This document shows, in pieces, positions 42,488 to 50,366 of a stretch of 64,000 nt of DNA. The notes below the pieces were generated by a model. The model saw only the letters and a list, made by a program, of their open reading frames with translations. It was not told where the DNA came from and ran no database searches. How positions within the stretch are numbered: the stretch's first letter is position 1; each line of letters opens with the position of its first letter. The stretch spans positions 868,001-932,000 of the forward strand of contig NC_019966.1 in assembly GCF_000328565.1 (NCBI RefSeq), read 5' to 3'. This DNA is from Mycobacterium sp. JS623. GTDB taxonomy: Bacteria > Actinomycetota > Actinomycetes > Mycobacteriales > Mycobacteriaceae. The position numbers and the translations under genes are program-made.

Positions 42488-43421
42488 GCACGATCACCGA
42501 TGTGCTGACCAAAAAGCCCCCGAACGTGTTGATGCCCGGATACTCGACGTTCTGCCCGTAGAACCCGGTGATCGCGGTCGGCACCGCGATGATCGCCGCC
42601 CAACCGGTCAGCTTCTTCATCACCGTGTTCAGCCGGGCGTCCTGCAGCGACAAGTTGGTCTCGAACACCGTTGTCACCATGTCGCGCAACGACTCTGTCC
42701 ACTCCGAGACGCGCAGCACGTGATCGTAGAGATCCGAATACAGCGGATCGAGTTCCGGCGCGGTCTTCGCGTCCAGTCGCCGGTGCTGAATGGAGCTGAC
42801 GACCTCCCGCATCGGCAGCACAACACGCCGCAACTCGACGAGGTCCTTGCGCATTCGAAATGTCTTGCGCTGGAAACCTTTCCGCGGGTTGTTCTCGAAC
42901 AGATCGTCTTCGACGGACTCAATGCCGTCGTCGAGCTTCTGCACCGCGTCGAAGTGCCCGTCGACCACCACGTCGAGCAGGCCGTGTACCAGCGAGCCGA
43001 CGCCGTACTCCTGGCCGCCGAGCTCGTCGAACCGCTGCGACACCGCCGCGATGTCGAAATGTGGTGACAGCCGCACCGTGATCAGCCCCCGCGGCAACAC
43101 GAACCCAGAGATCCGGTGCACGTCGAGCATCGACTCCGTCTCCTGGGCAGGCTCGCGGGTGGTGACGCCGTACACCGTGAAGAAGGTGTGGCTGCGGTAG
43201 ACGACCGCCTTGGTGCGCTCGGACTCGGCGATCGCATCCTCGACCGCCCAACTGTTCAGGCTCAGCTCTTCGGCCAGGTCCTTGAGGATCGCGTGGTCGG
43301 GGTCGTAGATGTCGCACCACACCAGCGTGTCCTCTTCGGCCAGGTAGTCCGAGATCGACGGGAAGTCGAAATCGTCCTGCGGCTTGCCGGCCCGCCAGAC
43401 CCGGCCTCGAACGTGCGTCAC
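42438..43421 (-). CDS. CorA-family divalent cation channel (GQN variant)
   Basis: 327 residues: a large N-terminal cytoplasmic domain, a long stalk helix (about 190-255) and two C-terminal membrane helices (WAAIIAVPTAITGFYG and GFLVSTSVIVLIVIALYWMF), the topology of CorA Mg2+ channels. The signature after the first helix is GFYGQNVEYPG, with Gln where classical CorA has Met (GMN); such variants occur in Gram-positive paralogues and may differ in ion choice. GTG 43421 overlaps the stop of the preceding methyltransferase gene by 4 bp (GTGA), indicating an operon with it. Confidence 0.85.
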   Translation of the reverse strand: MTHVRGRVWRAGKPQDDFDFPSISDYLAEEDTLVWCDIYDPDHAILKDLAEELSLNSWAVEDAIAESERTKAVVYRSHTFFTVYGVTTREPAQETESMLDVHRISGFVLPRGLITVRLSPHFDIAAVSQRFDELGGQEYGVGSLVHGLLDVVVDGHFDAVQKLDDGIESVEDDLFENNPRKGFQRKTFRMRKDLVELRRVVLPMREVVSSIQHRRLDAKTAPELDPLYSDLYDHVLRVSEWTESLRDMVTTVFETNLSLQDARLNTVMKKLTGWAAIIAVPTAITGFYGQNVEYPGINTFGGFLVSTSVIVLIVIALYWMFRRRDWL

Positions 43422-44173
43422 CCCTTCATCATGTCAGTGCGGCGCATCCGCGTGCGTGGCCGCGGCACCAGCATCGGCACGGTCTGGCGGTATGCGTCGT
43501 AGCGCGCACCCAGCGCGGCGGTCAGGTCGCGTTCCTCCAGCTGCATCGCCACTAGGATCCACGCCGTCGTCACGCCGGCGAACAGCAGATGTCCCGCGGT
43601 CATCGTCGGCGCCGCCCAGAACGCGACGATGAAGCCCAGGTTCAGCGGATGGCGCACCACGCGATAGAACAGCGTCGTGCGGAAGCCTGTCTGCGCCTGC
43701 GGCCGCGCCCGCCAGACCGCGAACACCTGCCGCAGCCCGAACAGCTCGAAGTGGTTGATCATGAACGTCGACGCCAGCACGATCGCCCAGCCGAGGCAGA
43801 ACAGCGTCCATATCACCAGCCGCGCCGGCTGCGAGTTCAAGTCCCACACGACGGCGCTCAGCTGCCGCCACTGCCAAAGCAGCAGGGCAAGAACAAGACT
43901 CGCGAGCAGCACGTAGGTGCTGCGCTCGACCGGCTGGGGGACGTAGCGTGTCCACCATCGCTTGAACGCCGGGCGCGCCATCACGCTGTGCTGCACCGCG
44001 AACAGGGTGAGGAGCGCGATGTCGATTGTTATCGCCTGGCCGACGGGAGCGGTGATCGCGTTGTCGATGCTGCGCGGGGTCAGCCCGCCGACAAAGCCGA
44101 TCGCATAGACGAACACAACGAGAAACAGCGCATAACTGATCGCGCCGTAGGTGATTGCGAAGTAACGGTTCAT
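43418..44173 (-). CDS. mddA: MddA-like methanethiol S-methyltransferase (NnrU/ICMT-like membrane protein)
   Basis: 251 residues with about six membrane helices (ITYGAISYALFLVVFVYAIGFVGG, AITIDIALLTLFAVQHSVMA, STYVLLASLVLALLLW, VIWTLFCLGWAIVLAST, LGFIVAFWAAPTMTAGHLLFAG). The family hallmark LFYRVVRHPLNLGFI and the C-terminal EERDLTAALGARYDAYRQTVPMLVPR are those of isoprenylcysteine-methyltransferase-like proteins; the overall sequence is closest, from memory, to MddA, which methylates methanethiol to dimethyl sulfide with SAM. The substrate assignment is inferred. It heads a two-gene operon with the CorA-like gene. An 18-bp near-palindrome lies 35 bp upstream of its start. Confidence 0.68.
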   Translation of the reverse strand: MNRYFAITYGAISYALFLVVFVYAIGFVGGLTPRSIDNAITAPVGQAITIDIALLTLFAVQHSVMARPAFKRWWTRYVPQPVERSTYVLLASLVLALLLWQWRQLSAVVWDLNSQPARLVIWTLFCLGWAIVLASTFMINHFELFGLRQVFAVWRARPQAQTGFRTTLFYRVVRHPLNLGFIVAFWAAPTMTAGHLLFAGVTTAWILVAMQLEERDLTAALGARYDAYRQTVPMLVPRPRTRMRRTDMMKG

Positions 44174-44208
44174 GGCTCTCAGCGTCGCGCCGGGCGGACG
44201 CCGTGCGC

Positions 44209-44226
44209 ATGGGGCATTTGCCTCAA
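44209..44226 (-). promoter_or_regulatory. 18-bp conserved near-palindrome upstream of mddA-like gene
   Basis: ATGGGGCATTTGCCTCAA on the plus strand; read leftward, TTGAGGCAAATGCCCCAT ends 35 bases before the start codon. The same element, apart from the central AA/TT, occurs at 46524-46541, 34 bases before the start of the HD-GYP operon. Arms TTGAGGCA and TGCCCCAT pair at six of eight positions. It overlaps the HD-GYP stop codon. A LuxR-type operator is the natural guess. Confidence 0.55.
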
Positions 44227-45761
44227 CTCTCGACGCGGCCGACCAGTCCCCGCTCGAGCGCGTACATGCTGGCGCCGATCCGGTTCGAAACCCCGATCTT
44301 GGCGTAGGTGCGTTCGACGTGGTTGCGGGCGGTCTTCTCGCTGATCACGAGCTTCGCGGCGATCTCCTTATTGGTCGCGCCCTGCGCCACGAGGCGAAGC
44401 ACATCGACTTCGCGCGCCGTCAGCCCGTCGGGCCGTGGCTTGGATTTGAATGCCTGACCCGCCGCGTGCAGCACCGCGTCGACGGCAATCTCGTCGAGCT
44501 CGCCGTCGCGCACCCGGTTTCGCAGCCGTCGCGCCGCGCTCTCCGGCGACATCGCCTCGCGGTACGGTCGTGGCTCGAGTGCGGACTGATAGCTGACCGC
44601 GGCAGCCACAAGTCGATCCGGCATCGTCAGCTGCCGTGCCGACAACCCCCGCGGATATCCCGAGCCGTCGAGGCACTCATGATGATTCGCGGCGATCTCG
44701 GCCACGTCTTTCAGTCCGGGCACCCGATGCAAGATGCGCTCCGTCAGATACGGGTGCAGCCGCATCCGCTCGAATTCGGCCATCGTCAATTCGCCTGGCT
44801 TGGACCAGATTTGGTTGGATACGCCGATGCGGCCGATGTCATGAATGTGTGCGGCCCTGCGGGTCGACGTGACGGCGTCGGAGTCGAGGTCCGCGGCCGC
44901 CGCGGCATCGGCGGCCAACTGCGCGGTCGCCCGTGAATGTCCCAGTGTGAAGGGACATTTCAGGTCGACGAAGTCACCGATGGCGACAATGAGGTGGTCG
45001 AGAGCCTGCTCGTCGAGCTCGATGTGCCGATCGGGCGCCTGCTGCAGCGCCATCGTCCAGACATCACCGGTCGACGGGATGGCGAGCAGCGATTCGGCGT
45101 CCGCGTTGAACGCGTCGACGACCGCGGGATCGAACTGCCCGCCACGGCGGTTGCGCGCCATCGCAACCGCGCCCACCGTGCCGTATTCGCGTTGATGTAC
45201 TTCGACCATGTCGGCCACCTGCGCGACGCGCATCTCGATCGGGATCGCTTCGCCGGTAGTGCCGTTCGGCAGCCCGCCGCCGTCGAACCGCTCGAAGGTG
45301 TACCGCAGCGCGGTCTGCACGTCGGTGCTCAGAGCGATTCGCTCAGCCAGCAGTGCTGCCGACGTGCAGTGCGAATGGATCAGATCCGAGATGTGACCGC
45401 GGGCATTGAGATACAGCGTCGAGATGGTCTTCAGCCGCTGCAGAAGCGATTCGCCGTGCCGGATGTTGGTGAGTAGGAAGCGTTGATAGGGCAGTCCAGA
45501 CCAGTCGACCAGGTACGAGCTGCGACGGACCGAGATGTCGTCGCCGAACCAGCGCGCGTATTCGTGGGAATCGGCGTGACAGCCGATCCACATGATCAGC
45601 GTCGTGTAGTAAATGTGATCGCGTTGCGCCTGCGGCAGTCCCATGCGTTCGGCGAGCCGCGTCGCGATCAGCGCCGACCGCAGCATGTGCTCCGCGGGTT
45701 GGCCGAGGCCGAGGTCGACGGCCACCGACAACGCGGCCAGCACCTCAGCTCGGGTAGTCAT
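44223..45761 (-). CDS. Tandem HD-GYP domain protein with LuxR-type DNA-binding domain
   Basis: 512 residues. The N-terminal half holds a degenerate HD-GYP-like module (FERFDGGGLPNGTTGEAIP, about 155-175, lacking the His/Asp metal pair). The second half holds a fuller HD-GYP domain (HIHDIGRIGVSNQIWSKPGELTMAEFERMRLHP, then NHHECLDGSGYPRG, about 305-380). The last 65 residues are a LuxR/NarL helix-turn-helix (LTAREVDVLRLVAQGATNKEIAAKLVISEKTARNHVERTYAKIGVSNR). HD-GYP domains cleave cyclic di-nucleotides, so this may be a ligand-sensing transcription factor. Its ATG overlaps the upstream gene's stop by 4 bp. Confidence 0.9.
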   Translation of the reverse strand: MTTRAEVLAALSVAVDLGLGQPAEHMLRSALIATRLAERMGLPQAQRDHIYYTTLIMWIGCHADSHEYARWFGDDISVRRSSYLVDWSGLPYQRFLLTNIRHGESLLQRLKTISTLYLNARGHISDLIHSHCTSAALLAERIALSTDVQTALRYTFERFDGGGLPNGTTGEAIPIEMRVAQVADMVEVHQREYGTVGAVAMARNRRGGQFDPAVVDAFNADAESLLAIPSTGDVWTMALQQAPDRHIELDEQALDHLIVAIGDFVDLKCPFTLGHSRATAQLAADAAAAADLDSDAVTSTRRAAHIHDIGRIGVSNQIWSKPGELTMAEFERMRLHPYLTERILHRVPGLKDVAEIAANHHECLDGSGYPRGLSARQLTMPDRLVAAAVSYQSALEPRPYREAMSPESAARRLRNRVRDGELDEIAVDAVLHAAGQAFKSKPRPDGLTAREVDVLRLVAQGATNKEIAAKLVISEKTARNHVERTYAKIGVSNRIGASMYALERGLVGRVES

Positions 45762-46489
45762 ATGCCGATTCTGTCCCCGTCGAGATGTCGCGCGATGTCG
45801 AACGGCTCGAAGCGGCCCTGTGCGACGGCGCAGACGCCGCGTTGGGGGAGGTGGAAGTCGGCGAGATTGCCCTGCACGGCGTGCGGGCCGACGCGGCCGA
45901 GGTTCTCGCCCTTGACGACGGCCGTCGAATCAGCCACGGCCCACACTTGTTTGGGCGCGATCCGGAATTCCTGGCCGTTGGGCAGGTTCCCCGTCAGCCG
46001 CATCCGTCCGACCCCAAGCAGAGGGCCGACGATAACGCCCATGGCTTTCAGTGTGCTGCGGCTGGTCCAGGCCGCGGTGGGCAGGTGGCTGCCGACGACA
46101 CTCATCAGGCGGGTCGCCCACGTCTGTTTGACGTCGACCCGCCACTGCAGCACATCCTCGATCGAGATCAGCAGCGACCACGGCGTCAGCCAGGTGGATC
46201 GGATATCGCACACCGCGGGCTCGACCAGGGTCGCTGAGCTGAAGTAGCGCGAGCAGCTCTGTGGGCCCGGCGTGGTGGCGTAGAAAGTCCAGACGCCGTC
46301 CGGAGTGCGATGCCACACAGACAGGTAGCCGGGTGCGAACGAGGTCGCGGGAAAGTCGCGGAACGCCAGGTAGTGACCGTTGGCGAACGGCAGGCCCATG
46401 ACGCCGAATCCGACGACGCGCTCGTCGTCTCCGGACGGCAACTCGAGATCCTTGGTAGCGGCTGCGGCAGCTTGTGGGGTGCTTGTCAT
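45758..46489 (-). CDS. Protein of unknown function, partner of the HD-GYP/LuxR gene
   Basis: 243 residues with no signal peptide or clear membrane helix. The text GFGVMGLPFANGHYLAFRDFPATSFAPGYLSVWHRTPDGVWTFYATTPGPQSCSRYF, and later LTPWSLLISIEDVLQWRVDV and GRMRLTGNLPNGQEFRIAPKQVW, suggests a beta-rich lipocalin- or hydroxyneurosporene-synthase-like fold, but I cannot assign a family. It is the first gene of an operon, overlapping the HD-GYP/LuxR start by 4 bp, which implies a functional link such as producing or binding the signal sensed by that regulator (inference). Confidence 0.7.
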   Translation of the reverse strand: MTSTPQAAAAATKDLELPSGDDERVVGFGVMGLPFANGHYLAFRDFPATSFAPGYLSVWHRTPDGVWTFYATTPGPQSCSRYFSSATLVEPAVCDIRSTWLTPWSLLISIEDVLQWRVDVKQTWATRLMSVVGSHLPTAAWTSRSTLKAMGVIVGPLLGVGRMRLTGNLPNGQEFRIAPKQVWAVADSTAVVKGENLGRVGPHAVQGNLADFHLPQRGVCAVAQGRFEPFDIARHLDGDRIGI

Positions 46490-46523
46490 GGGCCAATGGT
46501 GTGGCGGCTGAGCCGCCCAGGGG

Positions 46524-46541
46524 ATGGGGCAAATGCCTCAA
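46524..46541 (-). promoter_or_regulatory. 18-bp conserved near-palindrome upstream of HD-GYP/LuxR operon
   Basis: ATGGGGCAAATGCCTCAA on the plus strand; leftward TTGAGGCATTTGCCCCAT, 34 bases before the operon start at 46489. It is identical to the element at 44209-44226 except for inversion of the central AA/TT, which keeps the palindrome core GGCA-WW-TGCC. The common position relative to both starts argues for a shared regulator. Confidence 0.55.
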
Positions 46542-46727
46542 GTTGGGATCGGTAGCGGGTCGCCCTGGCTGTACTTGGCGCGATGCCGGTCCGTCACCTC
46601 AAGAGGCGGTGGTGGCGGGCCGCGCTCAATATGCAGGGTTCCAAGGATCCTCCAAGGCACCCGTCGCAGGTTCGGGCGTAGTTACCGCAACGCCAGCGGG
46701 GTGGCGCCTTACGAAAGGGAACCAACC

Positions 46728-47132
46728 ATGGGCCGAATGTCGCGGTTCGCAATCGCTGCTGTGGTGTGTGGCGGAGTCAGCCTGGCCGGAACGGCCACCG
46801 CTCACGCCGACCCCGCCTGGGGTCCGAGCTACAACGGCGGGAATTGTCCCGGCAGCATGACGTGCACTCGCTGGTGTCCGGGGGATCCGTTGATCCCGGG
46901 CAGCCAGGTCATCACGTGGGACTGGAACATCTGCCACGACTGGTACTGGAACTCGGAGGGCGTCGTCGACGTCAACTCGAACATCATCTACCCGTGGCAC
47001 GGCGTTCCGCACGACGCGGGACCGCCACCACCGCAGCTGCCGCCGTACACGCCGCCGCCCCCGCAGCCGTTGCCCGCGGATTGCCCACCGTGGTCGCCGT
47101 TCCTCGCGCCCTCGCGGTGCGGCGGGCTGTAG
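46728..47132 (+). CDS. Small secreted Cys/Trp/Pro-rich protein (1)
   Basis: 134 residues. A signal peptide (MGRMSRFAIAAVVCGGVSLAGTATAHA, cleavage before DPAWGPSY) precedes a compact mature domain with CPGSMTCTRWCPGDPLIPG and VITWDWNICHDWYWN, then a Pro-rich tail (PPPPQLPPYTPPPPQPLP) and a final cysteine pair. The CRWCPGDP-like core is shared with the next gene, so they are tandem paralogues. ATG 46728 has GAAAGGGA seven bases upstream. Known only, to my recollection, as a mycobacterial family of uncharacterised exported proteins. Confidence 0.8.
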   Translation: MGRMSRFAIAAVVCGGVSLAGTATAHADPAWGPSYNGGNCPGSMTCTRWCPGDPLIPGSQVITWDWNICHDWYWNSEGVVDVNSNIIYPWHGVPHDAGPPPPQLPPYTPPPPQPLPADCPPWSPFLAPSRCGGL

Positions 47133-47152
47133 GTCTGGCGAAAGGGATTAGC

Positions 47153-47551
47153 ATGAAACAAGTTTCGCGATTCGCAATGACGATGTTGGTCTCTGCTGGT
47201 CTCAGTGTGGCTGGCCTGGGCCTGACCGCGGCTTACGCCGATGCGCAACCACGACACGGTCCTTTGCCGCTGGATGCGTGGCCAGGTTGTCCGAACGACC
47301 ACCCGGAGGGGCCGTGTCGCTGGTGTCCCGGGGACCCTCCGGTTCAGACCGGCAATCACATCACCAACCCAGTGGTTTGGGACGAAAGTGTCTGCCACAC
47401 CTACTGGTACGTGTACTTCGGTCAAGGCAACGTCGCGCAGAACATCTTTGAGGGCGATACCCCGCCGCCACCGCCCCCGCCGCCACCGCCGGCGCTGATC
47501 AATCGCGACAACTGCGCGCAGATTCTCGGAATTTTCTGCCCCAGGGCGTGA
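47153..47551 (+). CDS. Small secreted Cys/Trp/Pro-rich protein (2)
   Basis: 132 residues with a signal peptide (MKQVSRFAMTMLVSAGLSVAGLGLTAAYA, cleavage before DAQPRHGP). The mature domain repeats the pattern of the upstream gene: CPNDHPEGPCRWCPGDPPVQTGNHITNPVVWDESVCHTYWYVYFG. A run of ten prolines and a last segment with two cysteines (CAQILGIFC) follow. The ribosome site AAAGGGA and the 20-bp gap suggest co-transcription with the first paralogue. Function unknown; the four central cysteines plus two at the end suggest disulfides. Confidence 0.82.
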   Translation: MKQVSRFAMTMLVSAGLSVAGLGLTAAYADAQPRHGPLPLDAWPGCPNDHPEGPCRWCPGDPPVQTGNHITNPVVWDESVCHTYWYVYFGQGNVAQNIFEGDTPPPPPPPPPPALINRDNCAQILGIFCPRA

Positions 47552-47579
47552 CGTTCTGATTTCCCGGGGCGTCTGACTC

Positions 47580-49022
47580 TCAACCCACGGCGTACGCGAC
47601 CATCGGCTCGGTGATCGCTTGGCCGCCCGGCGGGATGATCGTCAGGCCGTCGGGCCGGATCTGGTACCGCGTGCCGTCGGTTGGGTTGGTGACGTCGAAT
47701 CCGCCTGACGAGCGCACCGCGTTGGCCAGTTCGATGCCTGCGCCATCGCTCAACCGCACACCGCGGTAGTAGAAGTCGCCCGGCCCGGAGCGGCATACCA
47801 CCAAGACCGAATTCGGCGTCCGCGCCAGCGCCGCAGGACTATTGCCTACGTCGCACCGCGCCCCCGGATAGTCGACGAAGCCCTGCGCATCCGTGCCGGG
47901 CATCGCCAGGGGAGCCGCCGACGCCGTCGTCGTCGACACAGGCTGGCTTGTCGGCGTGGCGCTGCTCGTTGGGGGCGGCGGCGCCGCAGCTGGTTCGGAC
48001 TTGTTCTGCCCGAACACAAGCCACAACACCAGCGCCAGTACCCCCGCGAAGACCCCGAATGTGGCACCCGCGAGCAACCACTGGCCAGGCCCGAAACCTT
48101 TTCGCACGGGCGGACTTTGAGGGGGCGGAGAGGGCGGCGCGAATCGATAGGTGGGTGGCGGCTGCACCGGCGCAGGGTTGACCATCGTCCGAACCTGCGC
48201 GGCGCTCGCTGCAACTGACGCCGCGCGCGCCAGGTCACCGGCCGAGGCGAACCGCTGCTCGGGCTGCTTGGCCATTCCGCGTGTCACGACGGCATCGAAA
48301 GCCGGCCCGACGATCGGCCGAGTCACACTCGGTCGCGGCGGCGGCGACATGATGTGCGCGCCCATCAACTGGCTCAGCTCCCGCGTCGGGAATGGCGTCG
48401 ACCCGGTCAGGCATTCGTAGAGCAGGCACGCCAGCGAGTAGATGTCGGTCGCCGGGCCTACCTGCCCGCCGGTGAACCGTTCCGGCGCCATGTACGCGCA
48501 CGACCCGATCGCCGCACCCGCACTCGTCAGTCCGCTGTCGCCGCCGAGGTGCGCGATGCCGAAGTCGACGAGATATGCGAAGTCGTTGGACGTGAGCAAT
48601 ACGTTCTCCGGTTTGACGTCGCGGTGCACCAGCCCGCTAGCGTGCGCGGCATCCAACGCCGCCGCTACCTGTCCGACGATCGCCACAGCCCGTGCGGGAT
48701 CCATCGGGCCGGTCTGCTGCAGCACGTTGTGCACGTTGTCACCCTCGACCAGTCGCATATCGATGTAGAGAAGGCCGTTGATCTCGCCGAAGTCATGCAC
48801 CGGGATGACGTGGGGTTCCTGCAGTCTGGCCGCGATCCGCGACTCCCGGCGGAACCGCTCCTGGAAGCGGGCGTCTGCGGCCATCTCGGCACGCAGCAGC
48901 TTGAGCGCCACTGTGCGGTCCTTCGCGGTGTCGTATGCGCGATACACCTCGCCCATGCCGCCGACGCCAAGCAGCGCCTGCAGCTCGTACGGCCCGAACA
49001 TCGAGCCGACGCGACTGGCCAT
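47580..49022 (-). CDS. Receptor-type Ser/Thr protein kinase
   Basis: 480 residues. The cytoplasmic kinase domain (about 10-270) has all key elements: glycine loop LGVGGMGEVYRAYD, catalytic lysine K41 in VALKLL, HRDVKPENVLL with D135, DFGIA with D153, and the APE motif MAPERFTGG. A Pro-rich juxtamembrane stretch leads to one membrane helix (WLLAGATFGVFAGVLALVLWLVFG, about 317-340). The extracellular part has a Thr/Ser/Pro linker and a roughly 100-residue domain (YPGARCDVGNSPAALARTPNSVLVVCRSG...) with two cysteines; no PASTA repeats. It starts seven bases after the tetR stop, so it may belong to the echA3-tetR transcript. Confidence 0.9.
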   Translation of the reverse strand: MASRVGSMFGPYELQALLGVGGMGEVYRAYDTAKDRTVALKLLRAEMAADARFQERFRRESRIAARLQEPHVIPVHDFGEINGLLYIDMRLVEGDNVHNVLQQTGPMDPARAVAIVGQVAAALDAAHASGLVHRDVKPENVLLTSNDFAYLVDFGIAHLGGDSGLTSAGAAIGSCAYMAPERFTGGQVGPATDIYSLACLLYECLTGSTPFPTRELSQLMGAHIMSPPPRPSVTRPIVGPAFDAVVTRGMAKQPEQRFASAGDLARAASVAASAAQVRTMVNPAPVQPPPTYRFAPPSPPPQSPPVRKGFGPGQWLLAGATFGVFAGVLALVLWLVFGQNKSEPAAAPPPPTSSATPTSQPVSTTTASAAPLAMPGTDAQGFVDYPGARCDVGNSPAALARTPNSVLVVCRSGPGDFYYRGVRLSDGAGIELANAVRSSGGFDVTNPTDGTRYQIRPDGLTIIPPGGQAITEPMVAYAVG

Positions 49023-49029
49023 CGACGAA

Positions 49030-49614
49030 TTATCGCAGCCCGGCCAGCAGCGACGTCACCCCCAACGTCCAGCGTCGCTCGATCACCGTCCCGGCGCCCA
49101 GCCACCGGCCCGCCTCCTGTACCGCCAAACCCTGTGCCAGAGCGAGCAATACGTGCGCAATGTCGTTCGGGTCACCGCTCAGCAGGCCCGTCTCGAGGCA
49201 ACGTTGGATCCGCCCGACGAACACCTCCCGCACCGAAGCGCCTGCTGCCAGCTCCTCGGGTCCTGGCTCGAAATCGGCGAACGGCCGCGAGAACATCACC
49301 TGCGCCAGCCGCGGATACGCCCGGCAGAACAACCGGAACACCGGAACCAGCCGCTCGACATCGGCCAACGGATCGTCGGTGACGGGCACCTTCGCCAGTT
49401 CGGCACCCAGCAGCCGGAAGCCCTCGAAGAACATCGCCCGCACCAGGCCGGCCTTGTCGTCGAACAGCTCGTAGACCGCGGGCACCGACGTGCCCGCCCG
49501 TTCGGCCACCCGCCGCGTGGTGAACCGCGCGATGCCTTCCTCGGAAAGCGTGGTGATCGCGACGTCCAGCAGCCGGTCCCGAAGTTCGGGCGTGCGCTGC
49601 TTGGCCCTTGGCAT
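49030..49614 (-). CDS. TetR-family transcriptional regulator
   Basis: 194 residues. The N-terminal DNA-binding domain (LRDRLLDVAITTLSEEGIARFTTRRVAERAGTSVPAVYELFDDKAGLVRAMF, about 10-60) has the TetR helix-turn-helix; the rest is a helical ligand-binding domain without a clear subclass. It lies seven bases after the echA3 stop and eight before the kinase start. A GTTACG-type palindrome overlapping the echA3 leader is probably its operator, so it should repress its own operon until a ligand, perhaps an acyl-CoA, binds (inference). Confidence 0.9.
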   Translation of the reverse strand: MPRAKQRTPELRDRLLDVAITTLSEEGIARFTTRRVAERAGTSVPAVYELFDDKAGLVRAMFFEGFRLLGAELAKVPVTDDPLADVERLVPVFRLFCRAYPRLAQVMFSRPFADFEPGPEELAAGASVREVFVGRIQRCLETGLLSGDPNDIAHVLLALAQGLAVQEAGRWLGAGTVIERRWTLGVTSLLAGLR

Positions 49615-49621
49615 CGATCGC

Positions 49622-50323
49622 CTAACCGAGCGTGAATTCCGTTGCGAGCCCGTCGATTCCGGCCTTGATCGCCTTCAGCGCGGAGTCGCGGGCCTTCAGC
49701 TTGGTCGCCAGGTGCGCACCCGCGTGCAACGTCGAAGCCGCCTCGCGCGCCACCTCCTGCGCCCGCGCCAGCACCTGGTCGGCCTCGACGAGCTCGTCGA
49801 GCCAGCCGCCCGCCACCGCTTCGTCACCGGCGAACGTAGCCGCCATCGACGCGCCGCGCTCGAACGCCGCAGGCGTCAGCCGCGCCCGCATGATCTCGAT
49901 CGCCGAGATCGGGATCGTCATGCCGATCGCCACCTCGATGGCCTGGCACCGCGACTTCGGCTGGCCGACGCGGTGATCACCCGACAGCAGCAGGAACGAC
50001 CCCATTGCGATCGCCGGGCCCGTCGCCGCCATGATCACCGGCGTGGGGAACGTCAGGCAGCGCACCGAGAGTTCGAAGCCGCCCGCGAGCATGCCCAGTG
50101 CGGCCTTTGGGTCGCCGGACTGAAACACCGCCAGGTCGAAGCCACCAGAAAACACCCGTTGGTTGCCCGCGATCACGACGGCCTTGGCCGAGTCTTTCTC
50201 CGCCTTGTCGAGCGCTTCGTTGATCGCCGACTGCATTGCCGGCCCAAGCACGTTGACCTTGCCGTCGTCCAGGGTGATGGTCGCGACGGTTTCGTTGAGC
50301 TCGTAATTCACGGTGCCGGTCAT
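49622..50323 (-). CDS. echA3: Enoyl-CoA hydratase/isomerase-family protein
   Basis: 233 residues of the crotonase fold, slightly short for the family. The oxyanion-hole segments are VVIAGNQRVFSGGFDLAVF (about 48-66) and PVIMAATGPAIAMGSFLLLSGDHRVG (about 95-120). The glutamates expected at the catalytic positions of true hydratases are not obvious, so the reaction may be isomerisation or another crotonase chemistry. Length and position upstream of recBCD relative to the MBL-rpmG-had genes match EchA3 of M. tuberculosis (from memory), which supports the symbol. It is the first gene of the echA3-tetR unit. Confidence 0.8.
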   Translation of the reverse strand: MTGTVNYELNETVATITLDDGKVNVLGPAMQSAINEALDKAEKDSAKAVVIAGNQRVFSGGFDLAVFQSGDPKAALGMLAGGFELSVRCLTFPTPVIMAATGPAIAMGSFLLLSGDHRVGQPKSRCQAIEVAIGMTIPISAIEIMRARLTPAAFERGASMAATFAGDEAVAGGWLDELVEADQVLARAQEVAREAASTLHAGAHLATKLKARDSALKAIKAGIDGLATEFTLG

Positions 50324-50333
50324 GGCTAACGAT

Positions 50334-50352
50334 GTTACGTAACGGCGTTACG
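50334..50352 (-). promoter_or_regulatory. Probable TetR operator of the echA3-tetR operon
   Basis: GTTACGTAAC (50334-50343) is a perfect 10-bp palindrome overlapping CGTAAC-GGC-GTTACG (50338-50352), a perfect 6-bp inverted repeat. The cluster of GTTACG half-sites ends 11 bases before the echA3 ATG, where RNA polymerase would bind for a short-leader transcript. The immediate neighbour is a TetR gene. Confidence 0.65.
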
Positions 50353-50366
50353 AAAGCCAATAGCTG

